64,000 nucleotides of DNA, from positions 204,451 through 268,450 of the forward strand of contig CAWHUM010000018.1 in NCBI GenBank assembly GCA_963832445.1. Reading direction: 5' to 3'. A program made the translations under genes and the position numbers. Below, piece by piece: positions 26,127 to 34,004 of this stretch (position 1 is the first letter of the stretch; each line of letters starts with the position of its first letter). The notes under the pieces are model-generated. The model was not told where the DNA came from, searched no databases, and saw only the letters and a program-made list of their open reading frames with translations. Origin of the DNA: AWTP1-13 sp963832445. Its GTDB lineage: Bacteria > Pseudomonadota > Alphaproteobacteria > Rhizobiales > Hyphomicrobiaceae.

Positions 26127-26223
26127 AAGGGACACCCCTCTAGGGTGTGTCCCTTGTTGTCCCTCCGTAGTCCACGGGACATGTCTCCCAAATGTCCCGT
26201 GTCGTGCGTTGTCCCTCGACAAC
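26127..26223. repeat. cluster of three palindromes sharing TGTCCC, possible origin or operator
   Basis: Three inverted repeats lie within 97 bases: AAGGGACAC/GTGTCCCTT (26127-26135 and 26147-26155, one mismatch-free arm pair), CACGGGACAT/ATGTCCCGTG (26173-26182 and 26192-26201, perfect), and GTTGTC/GACAAC (26208-26213 and 26218-26223, perfect). All contain TGTCCC or its complement. They lie just beyond the small gene that follows the primase-helicase, so they are candidates for an element origin or for regulator binding. Confidence 0.6.
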
Positions 26224-26244
26224 CAACCCAAGTCCGGGGGACCT

Positions 26245-26490
26245 CTAGATTGTTCCTTCCCACCTCTTGTTGTTCACCAGCCAAACGTGCTCAGCGTACT
26301 CACCGATTTTGTTCATCCGCGTGAGCGTCACTACGGCCCTTGAAAAGGCCCTCCTCTCGGCATCTTCCTCGCCATCAACAGACAGGCGCTTCTTGCGGCA
26401 TGCTTCGCGCCAAACCAATTTCTTGACTAGAAGAACTCCGGCAGGCGCGCGAGCATGATTGGTGACCAGCTCTCCCCTCTCTGCAATCAC
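26245..26490 (-). CDS. small hypothetical protein in the primase operon
   Basis: The 81-residue protein follows the primase-helicase stop by 6 bases. Its C-terminal half (AFSRAVVTLTRMNKIGEYAE, then HVWLVNN) resembles the winged-helix tail often seen beside RepA-type genes, but I do not recognise a named family. Confidence 0.5.
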   Translation of the reverse strand: MIAERGELVTNHARAPAGVLLVKKLVWREACRKKRLSVDGEEDAERRAFSRAVVTLTRMNKIGEYAEHVWLVNNKRWEGTI

Positions 26491-26496
26491 TAGCTC

Positions 26497-28425
26497 TTAC
26501 AGCTCAGCAAGTGCGTTTGCTGCCTGACTTCCGGCCAGGAGGGCTCGAGACGGGATATCCTCATTCGTCACCTCAACAACACACGTCGTGATCTCATCGC
26601 CGTCGTCGTCTGTGCCGAGGACGACTGGCCTGAGGCGGAAGTTCAACAACCGACCTGAACTGGCTTCCTTGATCTTTTCAGCCTCTAACGTCCGAACGCC
26701 TCCATTCACCGCAAGCCGCAGAGTGGCATCGCAGGCACCAAGCAAGACTGAGCTGCCGCGCATCCCGCGGCCCTCATCCTTGCCCGGATGATGCACGATG
26801 AGGATTGCCGCTCCTGTGGCGCTGGCTATCGAAGAACAACGATTGATGAACGCCGACATGTCTTTGGCTGTGTTCTCGTCGTCAGGGGCAATCGCGCGGG
26901 CAAGGGTGTCCACCACTATCAGTCCAACCTCTTGACCAGCTTCCTTTGCCAGGCGTTGCGCGTGACGAACAATCTCCCGCTCGCCGCCCTTTCCAGTGTC
27001 TCTGCCCAAAGGCGTGTGGAGGGTAAGACGCGCAAACATCTTGCCGGCGGAGTCAAAGAGGTCTCTGCACGCCAAGATCCGATGGCGTAAGCCGCGTTGA
27101 CCCTCCAGTCCAACATAGAGGACAGGAGCACGCCGCACTCGCCGACCTGCATATGGCTTTCCGTGTGCAATGTGGTAGGCGAGATCAATCGCAGCAAATG
27201 TTTTGCCTGCGGCGGGCGGACCGTACAAGACCGCCAGATCGCCCGGATGAAGCACACCTTTGACGAGGGCATTGACAGCTGTCTCGACGCAAATGTCCGT
27301 GTCGAACTCCAAGTTCTTCAACGCGTCAGGGTCGTTTGCGTCATCCGCGGTGGAGTCGTTTGGTGTGTGCGTCAGGCGGGCCGGCGAACGTGACAATGGT
27401 TTCCAGCCACGCTCCTTTGCCATGTGCAGGATGGTGCCGGCGGAAACACCTTTCTCCCGCCCAAACGAACTCCACTTCTGATCGCATGCTCCCTTCTCCC
27501 ACTTCGCCGAGCGCGAACTCCATCTTTCCCAAAGGAGCAATCCTTCATGGCTGCCACCAGCTACCGCGTGGAGCGCCATCCCAACACATATCCAAGGGTT
27601 ATATTCATCGGGTGATATCGCAAAGAGCGGGCCATCGTCGTTTGGCCCGGCAAGGCGCATCAGTGCCGACGTTGATTTTGCACAAGACGACGAAACTCCT
27701 GGCGCGCTCTTCGACGCCGAACGAGGAGGAGGTGGTGGAAAAGCAGTCAGAAGCTCGCGTCTGGAATACCGAGCGCCGGTCTCTTGCACTATCCTGACGA
27801 GATGCGGCGGGCGGCTCGGCTTCTGGTTCCACGTTCCTGGCAGTCGAAGACGGCGCGCAATATCCTTGGCGTTGGCGTCAGAGCCGTAGACGTCGACAAC
27901 GACCTTCATGATGGCGGTGAAGTCGTCGCTGTCGATGGGCTCTTCTGGGTCTACGAGCCAATAGACCTGGTAGCGACCAGGGCTGGTCTCCACCGTTGCG
28001 CTAGGCGCTATCGGCCACGGTTGCCTGGGCTCCGGCATGTCCAGGTCCGCGTAGACGGCGCGGATGTAGTCCACATCACTTTTGCGGGCGCTCTTCCCCT
28101 TCATGGCCTGAACAGCGACGAAGGCTCCCCAGCCGTTTTGCTGGCGCTTCTGCAGCCAATGCCTCGCCTGAGGCAGGGTGCAACGACGGTGTTGCCAAGA
28201 CACATCACCTCGGCTGGTTTTTGAGTTTTGCGCGGATCGCTTTCTTCGCTCCTTGTCGTCGTCGCCACTGGCAAACAAGAAGACCTCGGCGTCGGGATCC
28301 AGCAGAGCTAGGAATTTGCCCGCCTCCGCGGCATCGATTTGGCGCAAGGCAGAGTTTGTCGAGCTACCTGCCGATGGCTGGTGGCCCTCCACTGCACCGA
28401 TCGTTTCGTCGTGGACCACGTCCAC
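26497..28425 (-). CDS. RepB-type primase / AAA (RepA-like) helicase of an integrative element
   Basis: The 642-residue protein has an N-terminal primase-like domain (DYIRAVYADLDMPEP, RYQVYWLVDPEEPI, DIARRLRLPGTWNQKP), a PriCT-like segment near 270-340 (NPWICVGMALHAVAGGSHEG), and a RecA-like ATPase with Walker A VLYGPPAAGKTFAAIDLAYH and Walker B VGLIVVDTLARAI. The ATPase domain also contains AAILIVHHPGKDEGRGMRGS. This architecture serves primer synthesis and unwinding for element replication. The start is a GTG and is uncertain within a few codons. A small gene follows it directly. Confidence 0.85.
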   Translation of the reverse strand: MDVVHDETIGAVEGHQPSAGSSTNSALRQIDAAEAGKFLALLDPDAEVFLFASGDDDKERRKRSAQNSKTSRGDVSWQHRRCTLPQARHWLQKRQQNGWGAFVAVQAMKGKSARKSDVDYIRAVYADLDMPEPRQPWPIAPSATVETSPGRYQVYWLVDPEEPIDSDDFTAIMKVVVDVYGSDANAKDIARRLRLPGTWNQKPSRPPHLVRIVQETGARYSRRELLTAFPPPPPRSASKSAPGVSSSCAKSTSALMRLAGPNDDGPLFAISPDEYNPWICVGMALHAVAGGSHEGLLLWERWSSRSAKWEKGACDQKWSSFGREKGVSAGTILHMAKERGWKPLSRSPARLTHTPNDSTADDANDPDALKNLEFDTDICVETAVNALVKGVLHPGDLAVLYGPPAAGKTFAAIDLAYHIAHGKPYAGRRVRRAPVLYVGLEGQRGLRHRILACRDLFDSAGKMFARLTLHTPLGRDTGKGGEREIVRHAQRLAKEAGQEVGLIVVDTLARAIAPDDENTAKDMSAFINRCSSIASATGAAILIVHHPGKDEGRGMRGSSVLLGACDATLRLAVNGGVRTLEAEKIKEASSGRLLNFRLRPVVLGTDDDGDEITTCVVEVTNEDIPSRALLAGSQAANALAEL

Positions 28426-28677
28426 CTCGCCATGACGACCTCAAAGTCGAGACTTGGATCGACCACATCGGTTTCATGGCGGTTACATGCAGTTCGGCGG
28501 TGCCAAGTCCGGCCAACGTCCACGGGCAGAAATGTCACGCAGATGCAAAAGCTGCGACAAAAGTTACTCGCTACTCACGGCTCACTCTTCACAGGTCAGT
28601 GTCCAGTAACGATCAGCCCCGACGGTGCCGGGTGCTCGCGGACCAAGGTGCGCGGTACGCAGTCAACGGAGGGCACA

Positions 28678-29145
28678 ATGTTCCACAGCTCCATGAGATT
28701 GATTGGTTTTGGCTCGCCGGCACGCGAGCCAGTCCACACCATGGCTCAAAACCCGATTACCGACCCGGTGGGCAATCTGGCTGGTTGCTCATCTTCAATG
28801 GCACTGGCCGTCCTGATGATTGGCGACCAGGTTGCAGTGTGGAGGGAAGGCGGTGTGCGGCCTTCAAGAGAGCCGCCTGCCGATGTGCATGCCGCAGAAC
28901 TGCTCGCCTGGTTGACCGACACCGCTTGCGCTGGTCACTGGGTTTCGGCAGCTGACATTAGCCGCCTGCTCTATCCGGAGTTCTGCCGCCTACGTGCCTG
29001 GCGTCCGCGCCCTATGCAATCGATCCTCAAACACTTGAAGAGGCTCACTAAGAAGCGTCAGCGTGATGTAGAGACGACCGCAAATTGCTGGCGCCGCAAC
29101 GAAGTGCAGTACCGAGTGCCGCGTCGTTCGCGAACCCGCCAGTAG
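28678..29145 (+). CDS. hypothetical protein of the integrative element
   Basis: The 155-residue protein is divergent from the primase gene. The ATG at 28678 has a good GGAGGG ribosome site. The C-terminal half (AAELLAWLTDTACAGHWVSA, then DISRLLYPEFC) recalls small winged-helix-like proteins found beside phage-type integrases. The function is unknown. Confidence 0.5.
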   Translation: MFHSSMRLIGFGSPAREPVHTMAQNPITDPVGNLAGCSSSMALAVLMIGDQVAVWREGGVRPSREPPADVHAAELLAWLTDTACAGHWVSAADISRLLYPEFCRLRAWRPRPMQSILKHLKRLTKKRQRDVETTANCWRRNEVQYRVPRRSRTRQ

Positions 29146-29167
29146 AACTCAAGCGGAGCCGTAGGCG

Positions 29168-29341
29168 ATGTGCCGAGGAGCGAGATTTAGGCAAGCCGAC
29201 TTGGTAAGGGCCCTCAAGGGCGCGCAGAAGGCTGAACTGTCGATAGCGTACGTCCGCATCGAACCGGACGGTACAATATTGATAGTTCCGGGTGCCCCCG
29301 AACAAATGTCACACTCGGTTCCCAATCCCTGGGACACCTGA
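29168..29341 (+). CDS. small protein preceding the second integrase
   Basis: A 57-residue frame begins MCRGARFRQADLVRALKGAQ and contains LSIAYVRIEPDGTILIVPG and a final NPWDT. The pattern (a short helix, a beta hairpin and a terminal NPWD) is one I associate with small proteins encoded just ahead of integrases in rhizobial prophage-like elements. The stop lies 11 bases before the integrase GTG. Confidence 0.6.
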   Translation: MCRGARFRQADLVRALKGAQKAELSIAYVRIEPDGTILIVPGAPEQMSHSVPNPWDT

Positions 29342-29352
29342 TCGAGGGCGCC

Positions 29353-30387
29353 GTGGCCAAGTTGGATCTGGACTACGTCGATGTCCAAAAAGACCGATGC
29401 GGCCGCCGCACGTACTATTACTTCCGCCGCAACGGTCGACGTTGGCAGTTGCCTGGCGAGCCGTTCTCCGATGAGTTCATGACTGAGTATTGGCGGCTGC
29501 TCGAGGCAACCAGGCCCGCGGCTGCTATGGGTCCCATCGATCGACGGGCGTACACTCCAGGGTCCTTCGGCGCCCTGATCAATGACTATCTCCAATCGGC
29601 CAGCTTCAAGCAGAAGAAACCACGCACGCAGGCAGAGTACAGGCGCGTTCTCGAGGCCATTGCGGCTGCACATGGCGAAAAGCCCGTCCGGCTGCTTGAG
29701 CGCCGGCACATAAGGAAGATGCGTGATGAACGCGCGGACTCGCCCGGCGCTGCTAATACAATTTTGCGCACGCTGAAATTGCTCTTGAGCTTCGCCGTTG
29801 ACGACGGCTGGGTCAAAGCCAACCCTGCCGCGAAAATGCGGTTGCTCAAGGTTGGGGAGTGGCGCGCTTGGTCTGATGAAGAATGTCAGGCGTTTGAGCA
29901 GCGTTGGCCGTCCGGTTCGATGGAGCGGCGTGCCTACTGTCTGGCTGTGCTCACAGGCCAGCGCAAAGGCGACTTAGTTAGGATGACCCGCGCGCATCGG
30001 AAGGACGGCGCGATCCGTGTGGTGCAGTTAAAGACCGGCGAGGAACTTTGGATTCCGGAAGCCCGCGAGCTGACCGCTGAGCTTGCCAGCGGCAACGCCG
30101 ATCATATGAGCGTGCTAACTACAACTCAGGGAAAGGCGTTTGATCCCGTGTATTTCGGCAGTTGGTTCGCAGATGCCATCGCCAAGGCCGGGCTCCCGGA
30201 AGATTGCGTGCTGCACGGCCTGCGGAAGACAGCGGCGCGGCGGCTAGCGGAAGCAGGGTGCTCTGAGCTTGAAATTCAGTCCATCACGGGTCACGCCACC
30301 AGCCGAATGGTGGCCCATTACACGAAGGGCGCTAGCCAGCGGAAGCGCGCGACGGCTGCGATCCAGAAACTTGAGAACAGCACCTGA
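29353..30387 (+). CDS. second tyrosine recombinase/integrase
   Basis: The 344-residue protein starts at a GTG. An N-terminal SAM-like domain contains TQAEYRRVLEAIAAAHGEKP. Catalytic residues appear in LTGQRKGDLVRM (Arg), HGLRKTAARRLAEAG (H-x-x-R), ITGHATSRMV (His) and AHYTKGASQ (Tyr). It differs from the tRNA-linked integrase and may belong to a separate or nested element. Three direct repeats follow its stop. Confidence 0.88.
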   Translation: MAKLDLDYVDVQKDRCGRRTYYYFRRNGRRWQLPGEPFSDEFMTEYWRLLEATRPAAAMGPIDRRAYTPGSFGALINDYLQSASFKQKKPRTQAEYRRVLEAIAAAHGEKPVRLLERRHIRKMRDERADSPGAANTILRTLKLLLSFAVDDGWVKANPAAKMRLLKVGEWRAWSDEECQAFEQRWPSGSMERRAYCLAVLTGQRKGDLVRMTRAHRKDGAIRVVQLKTGEELWIPEARELTAELASGNADHMSVLTTTQGKAFDPVYFGSWFADAIAKAGLPEDCVLHGLRKTAARRLAEAGCSELEIQSITGHATSRMVAHYTKGASQRKRATAAIQKLENST

Positions 30388-30393
30388 ACGAAT

Positions 30394-30441
30394 AGTGCCA
30401 AACACAAACTCGAAAAAGTGCCAAACGCTGGAGTGCCCAAC
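30394..30441. repeat. three direct repeats next to integrase 2
   Basis: AGTGCCAAAC occurs at 30394-30403 and 30417-30426, and AGTGCCCAAC at 30432-30441. Short direct repeats next to an integrase gene are candidates for arm-type binding sites of an attachment region. Confidence 0.45.
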
Positions 30442-30886
30442 CAAGAAGCGCAATGAAATCATGGCGCGCCGGACAGGATGAAACTGCGAACACCTACGTC
30501 ATTGCAATCGCGGTGTGATTTTTGACGCCATCCGGCTAGCTCAAAGTGCCATCGTGCTCGCAGCCGTCAAGGACAAGCCTATGGTGGCCTGTTCGCCATC
30601 CTTGACGGGCCGCTGCGCGCGACGGCGTTGATCGGCTGCAGGCCGGGGCGGAGGAACGGCGCGTCAGCCGAACTGAGGAACTAGACGCCTGCCGGCACCC
30701 TGGTGCGTGAGGGGTTGCGACCCCGGGCCAACTAGGCCGGGGGCGGCCCCAATCTGGCTAACTCAACCCGCTGAATGTCCGTTCGCAGAGGTATTCCCGC
30801 CGCCATATGCTCGGCCAGAGTTTTTCCGTGCATGACCCCCAGCAGAAGTTGATGGTGCGATGCGGCAGAACGCGTGGGCGGGAACG
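30442..30886. other. non-coding stretch with one inverted repeat
   Basis: No convincing gene is present. A perfect inverted repeat CCGTCAAGGA/TCCTTGACGG (30564-30573 and 30599-30608) with a 25-base loop is the only clear structure. The right boundary of the integrative element probably lies here. Confidence 0.5.
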
Positions 30887-31041
30887 GGCGCACTGAAGTA
30901 CGATGCCGCACGCGGCGGCTACCAGACCAATGTCACCGAGGCGCAGTTGCGGGATGCCCCGGCATTCAGCGATGATTCCTGGTCGGATCGGAACTGGGAA
31001 ACGCGCACCCACACCCACTACAACGTCCGCCCTATTGGTGA
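30887..31041 (+). pseudogene. 3' remnant of a PRC-barrel protein gene
   Basis: About 51 codons match the C-terminus of the PRC-barrel protein at 43116-43475: GALKYDAARGGYQTNVTEAQ, then LRDAPAFSDDSW and ETRTHTHYNVRP. Homology stops abruptly before GALKY, so the 5' two thirds are missing. A single missing base near 31033 hides the expected TYW-like stop at 31039-31041. The break point lies next to the integrative element. Confidence 0.75.
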
Positions 31042-31066
31042 GCGGTACCGCCACTCGCGGCAGCGC

Positions 31067-31369
31067 CTAGCTCAATTTGGCTTGGCGCATGCCGTGCTTG
31101 GTTGGCGCGCCGGTGTCCTTGGTGGGCTCGGTTTGCGCGCCGAGTGCGAGGCGCGCTTCCACCACGTCCTGTAGGAGGCTGGGCTCGCCACCGCTCATGC
31201 GCTCCTCGCTGGCGACAGCGAGTGAACGGGCCTCCAGCTCCCAGGCCTGCAGGACGGCAAGCTTTTCCTCTCGCGCCAGACGGCGGTCATCGACGACCTG
31301 CCTGGGTCGCTTGAAGTAGCGGGTCGGGTTGGTTGCTGCCTCGACAGCAAAGGCTGCTCGCTTTGACAT
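31067..31369 (-). CDS. hypothetical protein, conserved in rhizobia-like genomes
   Basis: The 100-residue protein from the ATG at 31369 is helical and charged. It contains NPTRYFKRPRQVVDDRRLAR, EEKLAVLQAWELEAR and GGEPSLLQDVVEARLAL, a pattern I associate with small conserved hypothetical proteins of this order. The function is unknown. It lies 3' of the small membrane-protein frame at 31438-31618. Confidence 0.6.
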   Translation of the reverse strand: MSKRAAFAVEAATNPTRYFKRPRQVVDDRRLAREEKLAVLQAWELEARSLAVASEERMSGGEPSLLQDVVEARLALGAQTEPTKDTGAPTKHGMRQAKLS

Positions 31370-31437
31370 GAATTGGTTCTCCAGTTGCCGGATGCGCCGG
31401 ATTGTCAGGCGCGGCCGCGCTACAGCGCGCCGCGTGC

Positions 31438-31618
31438 TCAGCTGCCCGAGGAATAGAAGTAGGCCAGCAGGCCGCTTCCCACGACGACGGCGATGAACAG
31501 CGATACGATCAACCAGCATGGCGCGGGGCCCGGTCCCCTGCCTGGCTTCGGTGGGGGTCACCTCCACCGGCTCGTCCCGGTCTTCGGTAGCAAGGGTGTC
31601 CCGGTCGTCCTGCATCAT
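31438..31618 (-). pseudogene. small membrane protein (one frameshift)
   Basis: The 5' part reads MMQDDRDTLATEDRDEPVEV and TPTEARQGTGPRAM. After one base (near 31520) the other frame gives a membrane helix, WLIVSLFIAVVVGSGLLAYF, and a stop at 31438. Together they form a plausible protein of about 60 residues with a polar head and one helix. A GAGAGGG ribosome site precedes the ATG at 31618. Confidence 0.5.
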
Positions 31619-31678
31619 CGCTACCCTCTCCATCACTACTGAGTAGGTGAAGCAGTGCTCGTTTGGCGTGCGACTGGC

Positions 31679-31765
31679 TCAGCCGCCGAGGTAGCCCATG
31701 AAGTACAAGACAAGAATGGCCGGCAGCGGAATTCCGACCAGCCAGAGAAGCAGACCGCGTCCCAT
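31679..31765 (-). CDS. 28-residue single-helix membrane peptide
   Basis: The frame MGRGLLLWLVGIPLPAILVL ends YFMGYLGG. A canonical AGGAGA ribosome site stands 7 bases before this ATG; an in-frame ATG two codons upstream is less well placed. It is similar in size and pattern (LLWLxGIPxP) to the peptide at 41627-41710. It lies about 100 bases downstream of csbD and may share its EcfG promoter. Confidence 0.6.
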   Translation of the reverse strand: MGRGLLLWLVGIPLPAILVLYFMGYLGG

Positions 31766-31869
31766 TTGCATTTCTCCTGTTGTGTTCCTTGGTCCACAGC
31801 AACGACGGCAGCGCCGCGGCGCCCGTAGCCGGACAGATGGGTTTCCCGGCCACGGGGCGCGCAGGCGCG

Positions 31870-32067
31870 CTACATGCGGCTGAGCCAGTCGTCGACGTCT
31901 TTCCGCACCTGATCCTTGGCATAGCCGTAGCGGGCCTGGATCTTGCCTTCGAGCTGCTCGCGGTTGCCGTTGATCTGCGCGACATCGTCATCGGTCAGCT
32001 TGCCCCACTGCTGCTTGACCTTGCCGCTGATCTGCTTCCAGTTGCCCTCGATGCGATCCCAGTTCAT
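31870..32067 (-). CDS. CsbD family stress protein
   Basis: The 65-residue protein reads MNWDRIEGNWKQISGKVKQQ and continues WGKLTDDDVAQINGNREQLEG, the CsbD signature. CsbD proteins are small, hydrophilic and induced by general stress. The ATG at 32067 is preferred over one four codons upstream because it gives the family-typical MNWDxIEGNW start. An exact EcfG promoter lies at 32158-32182. Confidence 0.92.
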   Translation of the reverse strand: MNWDRIEGNWKQISGKVKQQWGKLTDDDVAQINGNREQLEGKIQARYGYAKDQVRKDVDDWLSRM

Positions 32068-32157
32068 GCGTGTCTCCATTTTTTCGCGGATGTGTGGATG
32101 TGAGTTGGGCTGCCGGGCGTTGTACGAGCCGTCCCGCCGATGCCCTCTCTCGGTAAG

Positions 32158-32182
32158 AACGCTGGGTTGCGGGCGTGGTTCC
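32158..32182 (-). promoter_or_regulatory. EcfG-type general-stress promoter before csbD
   Basis: On the minus strand the sequence reads GGAAC-N16-CGTT, an exact match to the alphaproteobacterial EcfG (sigma-EcfG) consensus. The -10 end lies about 90 bases before the csbD start. Confidence 0.75.
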
Positions 32183-32259
32183 GCTGGAGGTTGAACGGAT
32201 GGTCGCAGGCGAAACGCAAAAAGCCGTGGGATTGCTGCGCATTGCGGCGATTGATTGGA

Positions 32260-32616
32260 CTACCGCTCACACTCTACGGTCTCACCCAACTTGGGCACGT
32301 CTTCAGCGGACAGGTCGAGAATCACGGCGCCGCGCAGCACCGTGAACGTCCCTGTCGAGATTTCCACCTCACGCGCGCCAAATCCAAGGACGGACCCGAT
32401 CGTGATGCGCAATCGCTCCGGGCGGTTCTGCTCGTCCAGGATGACGTCGGCCACCTGACCGAACCTTACACCATCGTTGCAAAACACCGGCGCGCCGATC
32501 AGCTCCGCCGCCAGCTCGTCCGCTTCCGCATCGATTTTTCCAACCTGGTGCCTGTCGTCCGCGGTCGGTGGCAGAACGACCAGGGTAAACGCCAGGACAA
32601 GGACGATTTTCAGCAT
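32260..32616 (-). CDS. exported PRC-barrel domain protein
   Basis: The 118-residue protein has a signal peptide (MLKIVLVLAFTLVVLPPTAD). A PRC-barrel follows: ELIGAPVFCNDGVRFGQVAD, VILDEQNRPERLRITIG and FGAREVEISTGTFTVL. PRC-barrels are small beta-barrel domains common in rhizobial stress proteins. An EcfG-like promoter (GGTT variant) is at 32661-32686. Confidence 0.8.
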   Translation of the reverse strand: MLKIVLVLAFTLVVLPPTADDRHQVGKIDAEADELAAELIGAPVFCNDGVRFGQVADVILDEQNRPERLRITIGSVLGFGAREVEISTGTFTVLRGAVILDLSAEDVPKLGETVECER

Positions 32617-32660
32617 GTGGATGAAGCCGACCGTTCATGCCTCTTGGCACGCGATCTACA

Positions 32661-32686
32661 AACCAGTGTCCCGTGGAGTTGGTTCC
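32661..32686 (-). promoter_or_regulatory. EcfG-like promoter before the exported PRC-barrel gene
   Basis: On the minus strand GGAAC-N17-GGTT; the -35 is exact and the -10 differs at its first, least conserved base. It ends about 45 bases before the start codon at 32616. Confidence 0.5.
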
Positions 32687-32775
32687 GCAAGGCAGGCTGT
32701 CCAATAGTGTCCTGAACCCGAAGGGCGCGCCCATGCGCGGCAGCCGGATCTACGAGCTTCGAGTTCAAAGGGACA

Positions 32776-33024
32776 CTAGGTTTGGTGCGTCCGGCCGAGG
32801 ATTCTCAGCGCGCTGTCTCTCAGCTCGTCAGCGTCCGGCTTGGGGCGGTCGGGCGCGAGAGCAAGAATGATGTTTGCGAGTTTGGTGCGGGTTGCCTCGA
32901 TGATCTGCGGATCGCTGCCACATGTGGGTGCGATCGTGGCCCAGGTGCTGTCGAATGCCTGGAAGAGGACCTTGAGCACATCCGGGCCGTAGGTGGCGCT
33001 GCCGATGAGTTGGCGAGCCTTCAC
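32776..33024 (-). CDS. hypothetical protein, conserved helical
   Basis: The 82-residue protein from a GTG at 33024 (ribosome site GGAGAAAACTG) reads MKARQLIGSATYGPDVLKVL, then FQAFDSTWATIAP and EATRTKLANIILALA. It resembles small conserved proteins of Hyphomicrobiales with unknown function. The ATG at 33108 is a longer but less likely alternative. Confidence 0.6.
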   Translation of the reverse strand: MKARQLIGSATYGPDVLKVLFQAFDSTWATIAPTCGSDPQIIEATRTKLANIILALAPDRPKPDADELRDSALRILGRTHQT

Positions 33025-33206
33025 CAGTTTTCTCCTTGGTTCGCAAGCACGCAGTTCACCCCGGCATATCGGCGCGCGCCCCTCTTCCAGTCTGTGAGAC
33101 CAGCGCATTCTTTCGCAACCGGCAGCTTTCGTCTTTTAAGAATGACATAGACGCCGCGTCCGAGAATCTCTAGACGCGAGCCTGACCGTCGCCGCCGTGG
33201 ACCATA

Positions 33207-33971
33207 ATGGGCAAGACCAGCAAAGCGCGTGGCCCCTCCCCGCCGCAAACACCGTGCAAAAGTTGCCCACTGAGGCAGATCAAAGCCTTCCGGAAGTTCT
33301 CTCCGGAAGAGCTGGATTTCATGCAGAGCTTCAAGAGCGGCGAGCTGGTCCTGGACGCCGGCTCGACGATACTGGTCGAGGACACCAACAGCCCGCACCT
33401 CTACACGCTGCTCTCCGGCTGGGCCATCAAGCACAAGAGCCTGGAGGACGGACGCCGCCAGGTGCTGAACTTCGCCATGCCCGGCGACTTCCTCGGCCTG
33501 CAGGCCTCCGTGTTCGACAGCATGCATCACACGGTCGACGCGCTGACGAGCGTGGTGCTCTGCGTCTTTCCGCGCGAGAAACTGTGGACCCTCTATGAAA
33601 AACATCAGGGCCTAGCGTTCGACGTCACGTGGCTCGCGGCGCGCGAGGAGACGATCCTGGGCGACTATCTCGTGACTGTCGGGCAGCGGCGCGCGACCGA
33701 GCGCGTGGCCTTCGTCCTCCTGCACCTGTTCCGCCGGGCACGCCAGCTCGGTCTTGTGCGCAACAGCAAGGCCACCTTTCCCTTCACGCAGGACCATCTG
33801 GCCGACACCGTCGGCTTCTCGCTCGTGCACACCAACAAGACCCTCAAGCAGCTGCGGCGCACGGGCAGCTTCAAGTGGACGGGCACGGATTTCGAGCTGC
33901 AGGACGAGCAGAGACTGGCGGAGATCGCCGGCGATTCATCCCCCATCGGCGGTGTGCGGCCGCTGCTGTGA
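33207..33971 (+). CDS. Crp/Fnr family transcriptional regulator with N-terminal CxxC
   Basis: The 254-residue protein has an N-terminal TPCKSCPLRQIKAFRKFS, a cyclic-nucleotide-like barrel (LYTLLSGWAIKHKSLEDGRR, then QVLNFAMPGDFLGL) and a C-terminal HTH (FTQDHLADTVGFSLVHTNKT). Only two N-terminal cysteines plus one in VVLCVFPRE are seen, so an FNR-type 4Fe-4S cluster with four ligands is not supported. The recognition helix (SLVHTNKTL) lacks the FNR E-x-x-S-R pattern, so it should not share the TTGAT boxes. Confidence 0.85.
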   Translation: MGKTSKARGPSPPQTPCKSCPLRQIKAFRKFSPEELDFMQSFKSGELVLDAGSTILVEDTNSPHLYTLLSGWAIKHKSLEDGRRQVLNFAMPGDFLGLQASVFDSMHHTVDALTSVVLCVFPREKLWTLYEKHQGLAFDVTWLAAREETILGDYLVTVGQRRATERVAFVLLHLFRRARQLGLVRNSKATFPFTQDHLADTVGFSLVHTNKTLKQLRRTGSFKWTGTDFELQDEQRLAEIAGDSSPIGGVRPLL

Positions 33972-34004
33972 ACGCGTGGGCGGCTCGCTTCAGCTCGGGG
34001 CCAT

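Noticed and set aside
33207..33971. FNR-type oxygen sensor with a 4Fe-4S cluster
   Set aside because: Only CxxC plus one distant Cys are present, and the recognition helix lacks the FNR E-x-x-S-R residues. It is kept as a general Crp/Fnr regulator.
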